From positions 143,351 through 207,350 of the forward strand of contig SAPZ01000011.1 of assembly GCA_004020875.1 (NCBI GenBank): a stretch of DNA of 64,000 nt. The letters are read 5' to 3'. A program made the translations under genes and the position numbers. The stretch comes from Mesorhizobium sp. (lineage in GTDB: Bacteria > Pseudomonadota > Alphaproteobacteria > Rhizobiales > Rhizobiaceae). This document shows, piece by piece, positions 56,863 through 64,000 of this stretch (within the stretch, counting starts at the first letter, position 1; each line of letters begins with the position of its first letter). The notes below the pieces were generated by a model. That model was not told where the DNA came from. It made no database searches and saw nothing but the letters and a program-made list of their open reading frames with translations.

Positions 56863-58434
56863 TCAAATAGTTTTGGCCGACATCTGCGCGGCGATGTAGT
56901 CGGCCTGGCGGATCGCCAGCGTCACGATGGTCAGCGTCGGGTTCTCCGCCGCGCCGCTGGTGAACTGGCTGCCGTCTGAGACGAACAGGTTCTTTATGTC
57001 GTGCGACTGGCCATGCTTGTTGACGACGCCGTCCTCGGGCTTCTCGCTCATCCGGTTGGTGCCGAGATTGTGCGTCGAAGGATAAGGCGGCGTCGGGAAG
57101 GTCCTGGTCGCGCCGACAGCGGCGTAGAGCGCCTGACCTTGGCTGTAGGCATGGTTTCGCATTGCCTCGTCGTTCGGATGATCGTCGAAATGGACGTCGG
57201 CGATCGGCATGCCGTGCTCGTCCTTCTCATCCTTGTGCAGCGTGATGCGGTTCTCCTCGCGCGGCATGTCCTCGCCGACGATCCAAAGACCAGCCATATG
57301 GTCGTAATGGTCGAGCGCCGTGGTGAATGAGCGGCCCCAGCCGCCGGGATTGAGGAAAGCCGCCATGAATGGCAGGCCGAGCGACAGCGTCTCCATCTCA
57401 TAGCCGCCGACGAAGCCGCGCGACGGGTCGTGCCGCGCCTCGTCGCGGATGATGCCGGCCATGGTGGTGCCGCGATACATGTGCACCGGCTTGTCGAAGA
57501 TGGCATAGACCGAGCCGGTGGTGTGGCGCATGTAGTTCTTGCCCACCTGCCCGGACGAGTTGGCGAGCCCGTGCGGGAATTTGGACGACTCCGAATTGAG
57601 CAGCAGGCGCGGGCTCTCGATCGAATTGCCGGCCACCGCGACGATGCGGGCCTTCTGCTCCTGCAGCTTGCCGTCCTTGTCGGCATAGACGACGCCGGTC
57701 ACCTTGCCCGAAGCGTCATGATTGATCTTGATCGCCATCGAGTTAGGCCGCACCTCCAGATGCCCCGTCGCCTCGCCCTTTGGTATCTCGGTGTAGAGCG
57801 TCGACCATTTGGCGCCCCATTTGCAGCCCTGGAAGCAGAAGCCGGTCTGCTGGCAGGAGTTGCGGTCGTCGCGCTCGACCGAATTGATGGCCATGTTGCC
57901 GGTGTGGCATTCCTTGTAGCCAAGCTTGTCGGCGCCGGCCTTGAGCACCTTGAAATTGTTGTTGCCCGGCAGCCGTGGCCAGTTGTTGGTGCCGGTGACG
58001 CCCATCTTTGCTTCGGCCTTGGCGTAATAGGGCTCCATCTCGGCCAGCGTCACCGGCCAGTCCAGAAGGTTCGCGCCCTTGACCTTGCCGTAGGTCGTGG
58101 CCGCCTTGAACTCATGCTCCTGGAAGCGCAGCGAGGCGCCCGCCCAATGCGTGGTCGAGCCGCCGACCGATTTGACGATCCAGGCCGGCAGGTTCGGGAA
58201 ATCCTTGGCCACTCGCCAGTCGCCCGAAGTGGTGCGCTTGTCCTTCCAGGCAAGCTGGGCGAAGGACTCCCACTCGTCGTTGATGAACTCCTCATATTCG
58301 TGGCGTGCGCCCGCCTCGAGGATGACGACGTCGATGCCTTTCTGCGCCAGTTCGTTGCCGAGGGTGCCGCCGCCCGCGCCGGAGCCGATGATGACGACCA
58401 CGCCGTCGTTCTTGAGATCAAATGATGCTGCCAT
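56863..58434 (-). CDS. GMC-family oxidoreductase (gluconate 2-dehydrogenase large subunit-like)
   Basis: A 523-residue FAD protein. The N-terminal motif VVIIGSGAGGGTLGNELAQK binds FAD. SVGGSTTHWAGASLRFQEHE and VAVAGNSIESPRLLLNSES are GMC blocks, and THNLGTNRMSEKPEDGVVN followed by FTSGAAENPTLTIVTLAIRQ closes the site. No signal peptide is present. It lies downstream of a Tat-signal small subunit, with which it is probably co-exported. The sugar or polyol substrate is unknown. No cytochrome c subunit is adjacent. Confidence 0.9.
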   Translation of the reverse strand: MAASFDLKNDGVVVIIGSGAGGGTLGNELAQKGIDVVILEAGARHEYEEFINDEWESFAQLAWKDKRTTSGDWRVAKDFPNLPAWIVKSVGGSTTHWAGASLRFQEHEFKAATTYGKVKGANLLDWPVTLAEMEPYYAKAEAKMGVTGTNNWPRLPGNNNFKVLKAGADKLGYKECHTGNMAINSVERDDRNSCQQTGFCFQGCKWGAKWSTLYTEIPKGEATGHLEVRPNSMAIKINHDASGKVTGVVYADKDGKLQEQKARIVAVAGNSIESPRLLLNSESSKFPHGLANSSGQVGKNYMRHTTGSVYAIFDKPVHMYRGTTMAGIIRDEARHDPSRGFVGGYEMETLSLGLPFMAAFLNPGGWGRSFTTALDHYDHMAGLWIVGEDMPREENRITLHKDEKDEHGMPIADVHFDDHPNDEAMRNHAYSQGQALYAAVGATRTFPTPPYPSTHNLGTNRMSEKPEDGVVNKHGQSHDIKNLFVSDGSQFTSGAAENPTLTIVTLAIRQADYIAAQMSAKTI

Positions 58435-58482
58435 GGTTTCCTCCCATGAAATCTGTCGAAATGCTGTTCAGGGCAGAGCGGC

Positions 58483-59031
58483 TTAGAGCCACTCGATGTC
58501 GTTGAAGCCGCGTGCGATGTAGCCGCCCTTGGAATAGGATTCGCCCTCGTAACCGAAGATCGGCCACAGCTCCTTCTGGTTGTAGAGGCTGACGACAAGC
58601 CCGCCGCGCACCGCCTGGAAGAACGGCGTCCTCTCGATGCCGGTAAGCAGCGCGACCCGCTGCTCTTCCCAACCAATCCCGCGATAGCCACCCTTGCCGG
58701 CCTTCTTGTCGAGCTCGGCGATGCCCTTCTCGATCAGTTCCTTGTGGGCCGGGTCCTTGGCCGCCGTCTCGTCATGGCCTTTGACGGCGATGGCGTAATA
58801 TTTGTCCGGCACCTGGTCATGCGGGTAGACGTCGCGCGCCACCTGGATCAGCGTCGCCATCGTTTCGGGCTTGAGCGCCGAGGTCTCGAGACCCCAGGCG
58901 TGTTCGGGACTGATGACGGCGCTGCCCGATATGATGAGCAGCGCGCCGGCGCCGCCGCGCTTGAGAAGCTCGCGCCGCGAAAGGCCTGATTTCTTCTCGT
59001 AACCCGGCTTCTTCTCGTAGACCGTAACCAT
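58483..59031 (-). CDS. Gluconate 2-dehydrogenase subunit 3 family protein (Tat signal)
   Basis: A 182-residue protein. It has a twin-arginine signal (GLSRRELLKRGGAGALLIIS, residues about 16-36). The core ETMATLIQVARDVYPHDQVP, then YRGIGWEEQRVALLTGIERT and PFFQAVRGGLVVSLYNQKEL is typical of the small subunit. Partner GMC oxidoreductases lack signals and travel with it. ATG 59031 follows GGAGGAAATC. It lies 48 bases before the GMC gene. Confidence 0.9.
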   Translation of the reverse strand: MVTVYEKKPGYEKKSGLSRRELLKRGGAGALLIISGSAVISPEHAWGLETSALKPETMATLIQVARDVYPHDQVPDKYYAIAVKGHDETAAKDPAHKELIEKGIAELDKKAGKGGYRGIGWEEQRVALLTGIERTPFFQAVRGGLVVSLYNQKELWPIFGYEGESYSKGGYIARGFNDIEWL

Positions 59032-59109
59032 GATTTCCTCCCTGCTTGCTGTTCGCACCCCCTGAGAGGGTGCCGTTGCTGGCGCCGCGCCTCTCCGCGG
59101 CGAATATCT

Positions 59110-59505
59110 CTATTGGAAGCGCCCTCCCCGCTGCAGCACCTCGATCTTGTAGCCGTCGGGATCCTCGATGAAGAAGAAGCGGGCGATCAGCGCCCCGTCG
59201 TGATTGAACTCGACGATCTTCTTCGGATTGAAGCCGAGCGCGCCGATCCGGTCGTGTTCGCTGTCGAGATCGGCGACCGAGACGGCGAGATGGCCGTAGC
59301 CGTCGCCAAGCGCGTAGGGCTCGGTGCGCCCCTTGTTCACGGTCAGCTCCACCTCGAAGGGCGAGTCGGCATTGCTGAGATAGATGAGCGTGAAGGTCTC
59401 GAAATCGAGCCGCTGCGCCACCTCGAGGCCGAAGGCCTTGTTGTAGAAATCGACGGACCGCGCCTCGTCGAGAACCCTGATCATGGAATGGATCGTCTTC
59501 GCCAA
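59110..59505 (-). CDS. gloA: Lactoylglutathione lyase (glyoxalase I-like)
   Basis: A 131-residue VOC enzyme. Predicted metal ligands are His6 (TIHSMIRV), Glu53 (FEVELTVN), His72 (YGHLAVSVADLD) and Glu122 (YKIEVLQRGG). It converts the hemithioacetal of methylglyoxal and glutathione to S-lactoylglutathione. YNKAFGLEVAQRLDFETFTL and IEDPDGYKIE fit glyoxalase I. It is divergent from the RHH gene. Confidence 0.9.
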   Translation of the reverse strand: MAKTIHSMIRVLDEARSVDFYNKAFGLEVAQRLDFETFTLIYLSNADSPFEVELTVNKGRTEPYALGDGYGHLAVSVADLDSEHDRIGALGFNPKKIVEFNHDGALIARFFFIEDPDGYKIEVLQRGGRFQ

Positions 59506-59743
59506 ATCGGACTCCGCAGCTTTTCTTGATTTCGAAGCCGATTATGCGCGCCGGCGAAAAATGGTGGTGGCAGCCGATTACCACGCGTGCGGCTCGAAGA
59601 TGGGTAGTCTCGCCCCGCGTAAGGACGAAAGTCTGATTGCCGTCGGCGGCTATCGGATCGAAGATGACAAACGCAGGCAGTGTTCCAAAAGGCGCCGGCT
59701 TACTCAATCGGCGCCCAAGACAAACAAGAAACGGGAGGTACCG

Positions 59744-60049
59744 ATGTGCAGAGTCTTCGCCGGGCAGGATCCGGAAGGCTACCGCCAGATCAACAGGTCG
59801 ATCCGCATCGATGGTCATTCGACCAGCATCCAGCTCGAGGCGACGTTCTGGGGTCTGCTCGACGAGATCGCCGACAGCCAGGGACTGACGACACCGAAAT
59901 TCATCTCGAAGCTCTATGACGAGGCGATCGAGATCAACGGTCAGATCCCGAACTTCGCCTCCATGCTGCGCACGACCTGCGCGCTCTATCTGCGGGGCCA
60001 CCGGCCCAATGCCGAGGAGCAGGCAGCGTTGAAGCGTGAAGCCGCCTAA
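59744..60049 (+). CDS. Ribbon-helix-helix domain protein (RHH_4-like)
   Basis: A 101-residue protein. NRSIRIDGHSTSIQLEATFW and GLLDEIADSQGLTTPKFISK form the ribbon-helix-helix region. It is probably a DNA-binding regulator of the stand-alone RHH_4 type. The ATG at 59744 follows ACGGGAGGT. Its stop (TAA) overlaps the stop of the convergent nucleoside phosphorylase. Targets are unknown. Confidence 0.85.
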   Translation: MCRVFAGQDPEGYRQINRSIRIDGHSTSIQLEATFWGLLDEIADSQGLTTPKFISKLYDEAIEINGQIPNFASMLRTTCALYLRGHRPNAEEQAALKREAA

Positions 60050-60753
60050 CTCTCGGCCGCGACTTCGAGCGCCAGACGGGTCATGTCGGTGAAGAGGGCC
60101 TGACGCTCCGAATAGTCCGTCAGCTCGCCGGTGGCGATGTGATCGACCACGGTTAGCAGCGACAGCGCCCGCGCGCCGAACTGCGCGGCAATGCGGTAGA
60201 GCGCGCTGGTTTCCATATCGACAGCCAGTGCCCCGAGTTCCCTCGGTTCGGCGAACCGGGCGCGGCCGTCGGGATGGTGGAACACGTCGCTGCAGATCGT
60301 CAGCCCGGCGCTGCAGGCGATGCCGAGATCGGCCGCGCTTCGCAGCACCAGCGCATGCAGCGCCGGGTCCGGTCCGGCCGGCCGGCACAGCCCGAACACC
60401 TGCCCACTGTTTGCGCCCTCAGACCGCACTTCGCTGGAGATGACGAGACCACGCAGGGGTACCTCTTCCGACAAGCCGCCGCATGTGCCGGTGCGTATCA
60501 GCGTCTTCACGCCATAATAGTCGAGCAATTCATGGACGTAGATCAGGAAGGATGGAACGCCGATGCCGGTCGCCTGGATGCTGACCGGCCTGCCACGGAA
60601 GCGGCCGGTGAAGCCCAGCGCGCCCCTTCGGCGGTTGACGCAGCGTGGTGCCTCGAGAAAGGTCTCCGCCATCCATTGGGCGCGCTCGGGGTCGCCCGGC
60701 AACAGCACCGTTTCGGCATAGTCGCCCCTGCCCGCCTCGATATGCGGCGTCAC
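60046..60753 (-). CDS. Purine-nucleoside/uridine phosphorylase family protein
   Basis: A 235-residue phosphorylase of the PNP/UDP family. GDPERAQWMAETFLEAPRCV is the phosphate-binding opening, QATGIGVPSFLIYVHELLDY the central block, IRTGTCGGLSEEVPLRGLVI the substrate region, and LAVDMETSALYRIAAQFGAR the ribose-binding motif. It cleaves nucleosides with phosphate in salvage. Purine versus uridine preference is not clear. The 3' end overlaps the convergent RHH gene by 4 bases. Confidence 0.9.
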   Translation of the reverse strand: MTPHIEAGRGDYAETVLLPGDPERAQWMAETFLEAPRCVNRRRGALGFTGRFRGRPVSIQATGIGVPSFLIYVHELLDYYGVKTLIRTGTCGGLSEEVPLRGLVISSEVRSEGANSGQVFGLCRPAGPDPALHALVLRSAADLGIACSAGLTICSDVFHHPDGRARFAEPRELGALAVDMETSALYRIAAQFGARALSLLTVVDHIATGELTDYSERQALFTDMTRLALEVAAES

Positions 60754-60912
60754 GCGCTACCACCCCATGATAGACCACCGGCCGCCATCATGGCAGGGCT
60801 GTCGCAATGTGCAAGCGATAGCTGATTTAGAAGCAATTCCAGCGATCTGTAAGGCGGTCAGGCACCAGCGCCTTCGCCTTAGGTCGTCCGTCCACAATTG
60901 CGTCGAAGCGGT

Positions 60913-63495
60913 CTAGGATTCCAGCACGTCCTTGACGATCGTCGCCAGTTGCTTGAGCGAGAACGGCTTCGGCAGGAAGCCGAAATGCGCGTCGGCCGGC
61001 AGGTTCTTGGCAAAGGCGTCCTCGGCATAACCCGAAACGAACACGAACTTGATGCCGGGCTGACGCTTGCGCAGCTCGCCGAGCAATGTCGGCCCGTCCA
61101 TCTCCGGCATCACAACGTCGGACACGACGATGTCGACCTTGCCGCCGAGGGCCTCGAATACTTCCAGGGCCTCAACGCCGGAGGACGCCTCGTGCACGGT
61201 GTAACCGCGCGAGGTCAGCGCCCGCACCCCGCCCATGCGCACCGCGTCCTCGTCCTCGACCAGGAGCACGGTGGCCGAGCCGGACAGGTCCTTCGCGGTG
61301 TCGGCAGGCTTGGCCGGGGCCGCCACAGTAACCGGCGCCTCGCCAGGTTCGGCCTGCTTCTTCACTTCGGCGATGTGGCGCGGCAAGAAGATGCGGAACA
61401 CCGTGCCCTTGCCGACCTCGGAATCGCAGAAAATAAAGCCGCCAGTCTGCTTGATGATGCCGTAGACCATCGACAGGCCGAGGCCGGTGCCCTTGCCCAC
61501 TTCCTTGGTCGTGAAGAACGGCTCGAAGATCTTCTTCAGCACGTCGGGCGCAATGCCGCTGCCGGTGTCCTCGACGTCGACCAGCACATAGTCGGCCGGC
61601 GTCAGCTCGCGATAGGCGAAGGATTTGCACTCGTCCAACGTGACGTTGCGAGTGCGCACGGTAAGATCACCGCCGCCCGGCATGGCGTCGCGCGCATTGA
61701 CGGCGAGATTGACCACCACCTGCTCGAACTGGCCGATATCGACTTTGACCGGCCAGAGGTCGCGCCCGTGGTCGATCTTCAGCTTGATGTCGTTGCCGAC
61801 AAGCCGGGCGAGCAGCATCCGGAGATCGGCCAGCACGTCGGTCAGGCTGAGCACTTCCGGCCGCAACGTCTGCTTGCGCGAGAACGCCAGCAATTGCCGC
61901 ACGAGCGAGGCCGCTCGGTTGGCGTTCTGCTTAATGTTCATGATGTCGGGGAAGGACGGGTCCGACGGCCGGTGGTTGGTCAAGAGCAGGTCGGACGCCA
62001 TGATGATGGCGGTCAGCACGTTGTTGAAGTCATGCGCGATACCGCCGGCGAGCTGGCCGACCGCCTGCATCTTCTGGCTTTGCGCCATCTGGCCCTCGAG
62101 CGCCTTCTGCTCGGTGGTCTCGACCGCATAGACGATCGCCGATTCCTCGGCGCCCTCGCCACCCGCGGTATCGGCGACGGCATTGACGTAGAAGCGAATA
62201 TGGCGCTCCTCGTTGCCCGGGAGCACCGAGTCGATCGGCTCGATATTGGCTTGCCGCTGCCGGGCCTTCTCAAAGGCGGCGGCGAAGGCCGGCCTGTCAC
62301 GCTCGTGGACGATGGTCTCGAAGCGCACCCGCCGGTCGACGGCGTCGCGGTCGACCACGGATGAAAACAGCTGCAGGAACGGCGCGTTGGTGCGCAGGAT
62401 GCGTCCGTTCGCATCGACGCCTGCAATAGCCATCGGCGTCGAGTTGAAGAAACGGGTGAAGCGAACTTCGGAGGCCCGAAGTTCCGCAGAGGCGTCCTCG
62501 CCCTGGGTGCGGTTGAGCACGATGGTACGGGTCGGGCCGTTCACGCCCTCGCGGCTTGCCGAAACCCGGTGCATGAAGCGCACCGGCAGCGCCTGGCCGC
62601 TCATGGTGGTGAGATCGAGGTCGATGACGGCGTTGCGGGTCGTGCCGGGATCGGCCTTGACCGAGCGGACCAGCGCCATGCCGTCGCCGGCGATGATTTC
62701 CGGCAGTGTGATGGCGCCCGGCGTGAAGGAGGCGAGGTCGATTCCCAGCCATTCGGCGAGCGTGGCGTTGATATAGGTGACGCGACCTTCCTGATCGGCC
62801 GAGAAGAACCCGGCCGGCGCGTGGTCGAGATGGTCGATGGCTTTCTGCAGGTCGAGGAAGAAACGCTCCTGCTCCGCTCGTTCCTGCGAGATGTCGGCAA
62901 GCTGCCAGGCCAGCATAGGCAGCCTTTGCCCGGGCATGCTGAAGGCGCGGGCGCGCGCCCGATACCAGCGCGCGCCGGGCTCTGCGCCAGGCTTGATTGA
63001 CTGCGCAAGCCGGAACTCGCCGTCGCCGGCCTGGCCGTCGCGCAGGCCCGACGCCAGCCTGTAGATCGTCATCGAGGCCTCGGGAACATCCGACAAGAGC
63101 CCTTCGACGGTCTTGAGATCGGCCGCCGAGGCGGCGCCCGTCATATCGGCATAGGCGCGATTGGCATAGACGACGCGGCCCTTGGTGTCGGTCACCAGCA
63201 ACCCCTGGGACATGGAGTCGACGAAGGCCTTCGACAATTCATCGCCGGTCGAACGCGGCGCGATCTGCACGAAGCCGATCGCAGTCGCGAACAGGAAGCC
63301 GACGCCGATCATGGCGAGCACGCCGAGCATGCCGAGCAGGAAAGGATCGCCGAGCCGCTCGCGGAACAGCCCGAAGACGATTGCCGCACCGGTCAGCACG
63401 ACGATGAAGACGATGAGCCTGGTGACGGCGCCCGGACGCGTGTTCTGGTCGACGATCGGTACCGGATAGAAATCGCCGCGCGCTTCCTTGGCCAT
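60913..63495 (-). CDS. cckA: Hybrid sensor histidine kinase CckA
   Basis: An 860-residue hybrid kinase that starts the CckA-ChpT-CtrA phosphorelay controlling the cell cycle. Two N-terminal membrane helices (about residues 25-75) are followed by PAS domains (about 90-460). The phosphoacceptor is His488 in [16 protein letters not shown]. The ATP-binding domain includes [20 protein letters not shown] and [19 protein letters not shown]. The C-terminal receiver has Asp793 in [12 protein letters not shown]. Size, order and a neighbouring FliO-like gene match rhizobial CckA. Confidence 0.93.
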   Translation of the reverse strand: MAKEARGDFYPVPIVDQNTRPGAVTRLIVFIVVLTGAAIVFGLFRERLGDPFLLGMLGVLAMIGVGFLFATAIGFVQIAPRSTGDELSKAFVDSMSQGLLVTDTKGRVVYANRAYADMTGAASAADLKTVEGLLSDVPEASMTIYRLASGLRDGQAGDGEFRLAQSIKPGAEPGARWYRARARAFSMPGQRLPMLAWQLADISQERAEQERFFLDLQKAIDHLDHAPAGFFSADQEGRVTYINATLAEWLGIDLASFTPGAITLPEIIAGDGMALVRSVKADPGTTRNAVIDLDLTTMSGQALPVRFMHRVSASREGVNGPTRTIVLNRTQGEDASAELRASEVRFTRFFNSTPMAIAGVDANGRILRTNAPFLQLFSSVVDRDAVDRRVRFETIVHERDRPAFAAAFEKARQRQANIEPIDSVLPGNEERHIRFYVNAVADTAGGEGAEESAIVYAVETTEQKALEGQMAQSQKMQAVGQLAGGIAHDFNNVLTAIIMASDLLLTNHRPSDPSFPDIMNIKQNANRAASLVRQLLAFSRKQTLRPEVLSLTDVLADLRMLLARLVGNDIKLKIDHGRDLWPVKVDIGQFEQVVVNLAVNARDAMPGGGDLTVRTRNVTLDECKSFAYRELTPADYVLVDVEDTGSGIAPDVLKKIFEPFFTTKEVGKGTGLGLSMVYGIIKQTGGFIFCDSEVGKGTVFRIFLPRHIAEVKKQAEPGEAPVTVAAPAKPADTAKDLSGSATVLLVEDEDAVRMGGVRALTSRGYTVHEASSGVEALEVFEALGGKVDIVVSDVVMPEMDGPTLLGELRKRQPGIKFVFVSGYAEDAFAKNLPADAHFGFLPKPFSLKQLATIVKDVLES

Positions 63496-63702
63496 GTTCC
63501 CCCTGCTCGTGATTCCGGTGTCCGACGGGCGCGGACGGCCGGTTGAATCACATTCTCCTGTAACGGAAAAGGCCTCGGCGGCAAATGTCCGATAAAATCA
63601 ATGATTCATGTTCAAACTGTTCACGATGGGTGATGTGAACTTGCGGCAGGCCGCCACAGCGGTCTAGTGTCGCCTCACCTCAAGAGGCGATTGGGTGCAC
63701 CG

Positions 63703-64000
63703 ATGCTGCAGTGGCTGGATAGCGTGGCGGGTCCGGGTTATGTCGCTGCAATCCTGTGGACGTTTGCAGCACTCATTTTGCTCGTCGTCGTCCTGCTCGT
63801 CATCAAGGTGGTGCGCAACCTGACCTTCGGCACTTTCGTGGCCGGCGGCAGGAACCGCAAGACGCGCCTCGCGGTCATGGACGCCACCGCCGTCGACAGT
63901 CATCGCAGGCTGGTGCTGGTGCGCCGCGACGACATCGAGCATCTGATTTTGATCGGCGGGCCGACCGATGTCGTCGCGGCGCACCAGCACCAGCCTGCGA
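63703..64000 (+). CDS. FliO-like membrane protein (3' truncated by window)
   Basis: The first 99 codons of a protein starting MLQWLDSVAGPGYVAAILW, with one membrane helix (FAALILLVVVLLVIKVVRNL) and the FliO-like block RRLVLVRRDDIEHLILIGGP. In relatives GGPTDVV is normally followed by Val-Glu. Here the last codons read AAHQHQPA and are the exact inverse of upstream sequence, so the real C-terminus is not seen. The gene lies divergent from cckA, as in other rhizobia. Confidence 0.8.
   Translation, partial: MLQWLDSVAGPGYVAAILWTFAALILLVVVLLVIKVVRNLTFGTFVAGGRNRKTRLAVMDATAVDSHRRLVLVRRDDIEHLILIGGPTDVVAAHQHQPA
63903..64000. repeat. 34-bp perfect inverted repeat ending at the window edge
   Basis: Positions 63903-63936 (starting TCGCAGGCTGGTGCTGGTGC) are the exact reverse complement of 63967-64000 (ending CACCAGCACCAGCCTGCGA). 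The spacer is 30 bases. The arm starts inside conserved coding sequence and ends exactly at the last base of the window. A 10-base microhomology, GATGTCGTCG, lies at the join. Confidence 0.85.

Noticed and set aside
60832-60853. Possible fourth RIME-like copy
   Set aside because: Only AGCAATTCCAG is shared; the following blocks are missing.
60898-62364. Open frame antisense to cckA
   Set aside because: Shadow of the kinase gene with no homology.

Overview
The window is a high-GC chromosomal segment of an alphaproteobacterium in Rhizobiales, most likely Mesorhizobium or a close relative. The evidence is a CckA kinase next to a FliO-like gene, a rhizobial glpSTPQUV-type glycerol transporter, an Anbu proteasome-like cassette, a BA14K protein, two LexA boxes of the alphaproteobacterial GTTC-N7-GTTC type, and dispersed RIME-like repeats. 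I see no transposase, phage, plasmid or CRISPR genes. It is ordinary chromosomal backbone with small accessory insertions and several decayed genes.

Layout. 1-3.1 kb: end of pyrB, a dihydroorotase-like pyrX without catalytic residues, plsY, and a broken dprA. 3.2-7.3 kb: a His-rich membrane protein, a DUF535/VirK protein, tRNA-Lys, a BA14K protein, and a DUF6882 gene cut by an amber codon. 7.3-17.4 kb: a complete glycerol regulon on the minus strand (glpR, glpD, ABC transporter glpSTPQUV, glpK) with GlpR-like operators. 17.5-23.4 kb: a PLP decarboxylase and the Anbu cassette (ATP-grasp, alpha-E, transglutaminase-like, Anbu), interrupted by a decayed four-helix-bundle gene flanked by inverted heptamer arrays. 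23.6-34 kb: housekeeping genes (tgt-queA for queuosine, two cyclophilins, coaD, gyrA) and a GT-C membrane protein. 34-40 kb: SulP transporter with ParB-like partner, AraC regulator, VOC, MarC and OsmC proteins, and a frameshifted DUF2306 gene. 40-46.3 kb: the SOS genes ssb and uvrA, each with a LexA box, separated by an ArsR-SRPBCC pair and an orphan clpP. 46.3-50 kb: DUF302, GNAT, DUF72 and a diguanylate cyclase. 50.3-56.1 kb: urea transporter urtABCDE behind a near-perfect sigma-54 promoter. 56.4-64 kb: a Tat-dependent GMC dehydrogenase pair, glyoxalase, RHH protein, nucleoside phosphorylase, cckA, and the start of a FliO-like gene that runs into a perfect 34-bp inverted repeat at the window edge.

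How the parts work together. Glycerol enters through GlpSTPQUV, is phosphorylated by GlpK, is oxidised by GlpD, and GlpR controls the set. Urea uptake is predicted to be nitrogen-controlled through RpoN. The Anbu cassette looks like a peptide-bond-forming and degrading system whose substrate is unknown. All clearly essential or long operonic genes are intact, whereas frameshifts and nonsense codons fall in dispensable genes (dprA, DUF6882, four-helix bundle, DUF2306). This fits real gene decay, although local sequence error cannot be excluded.
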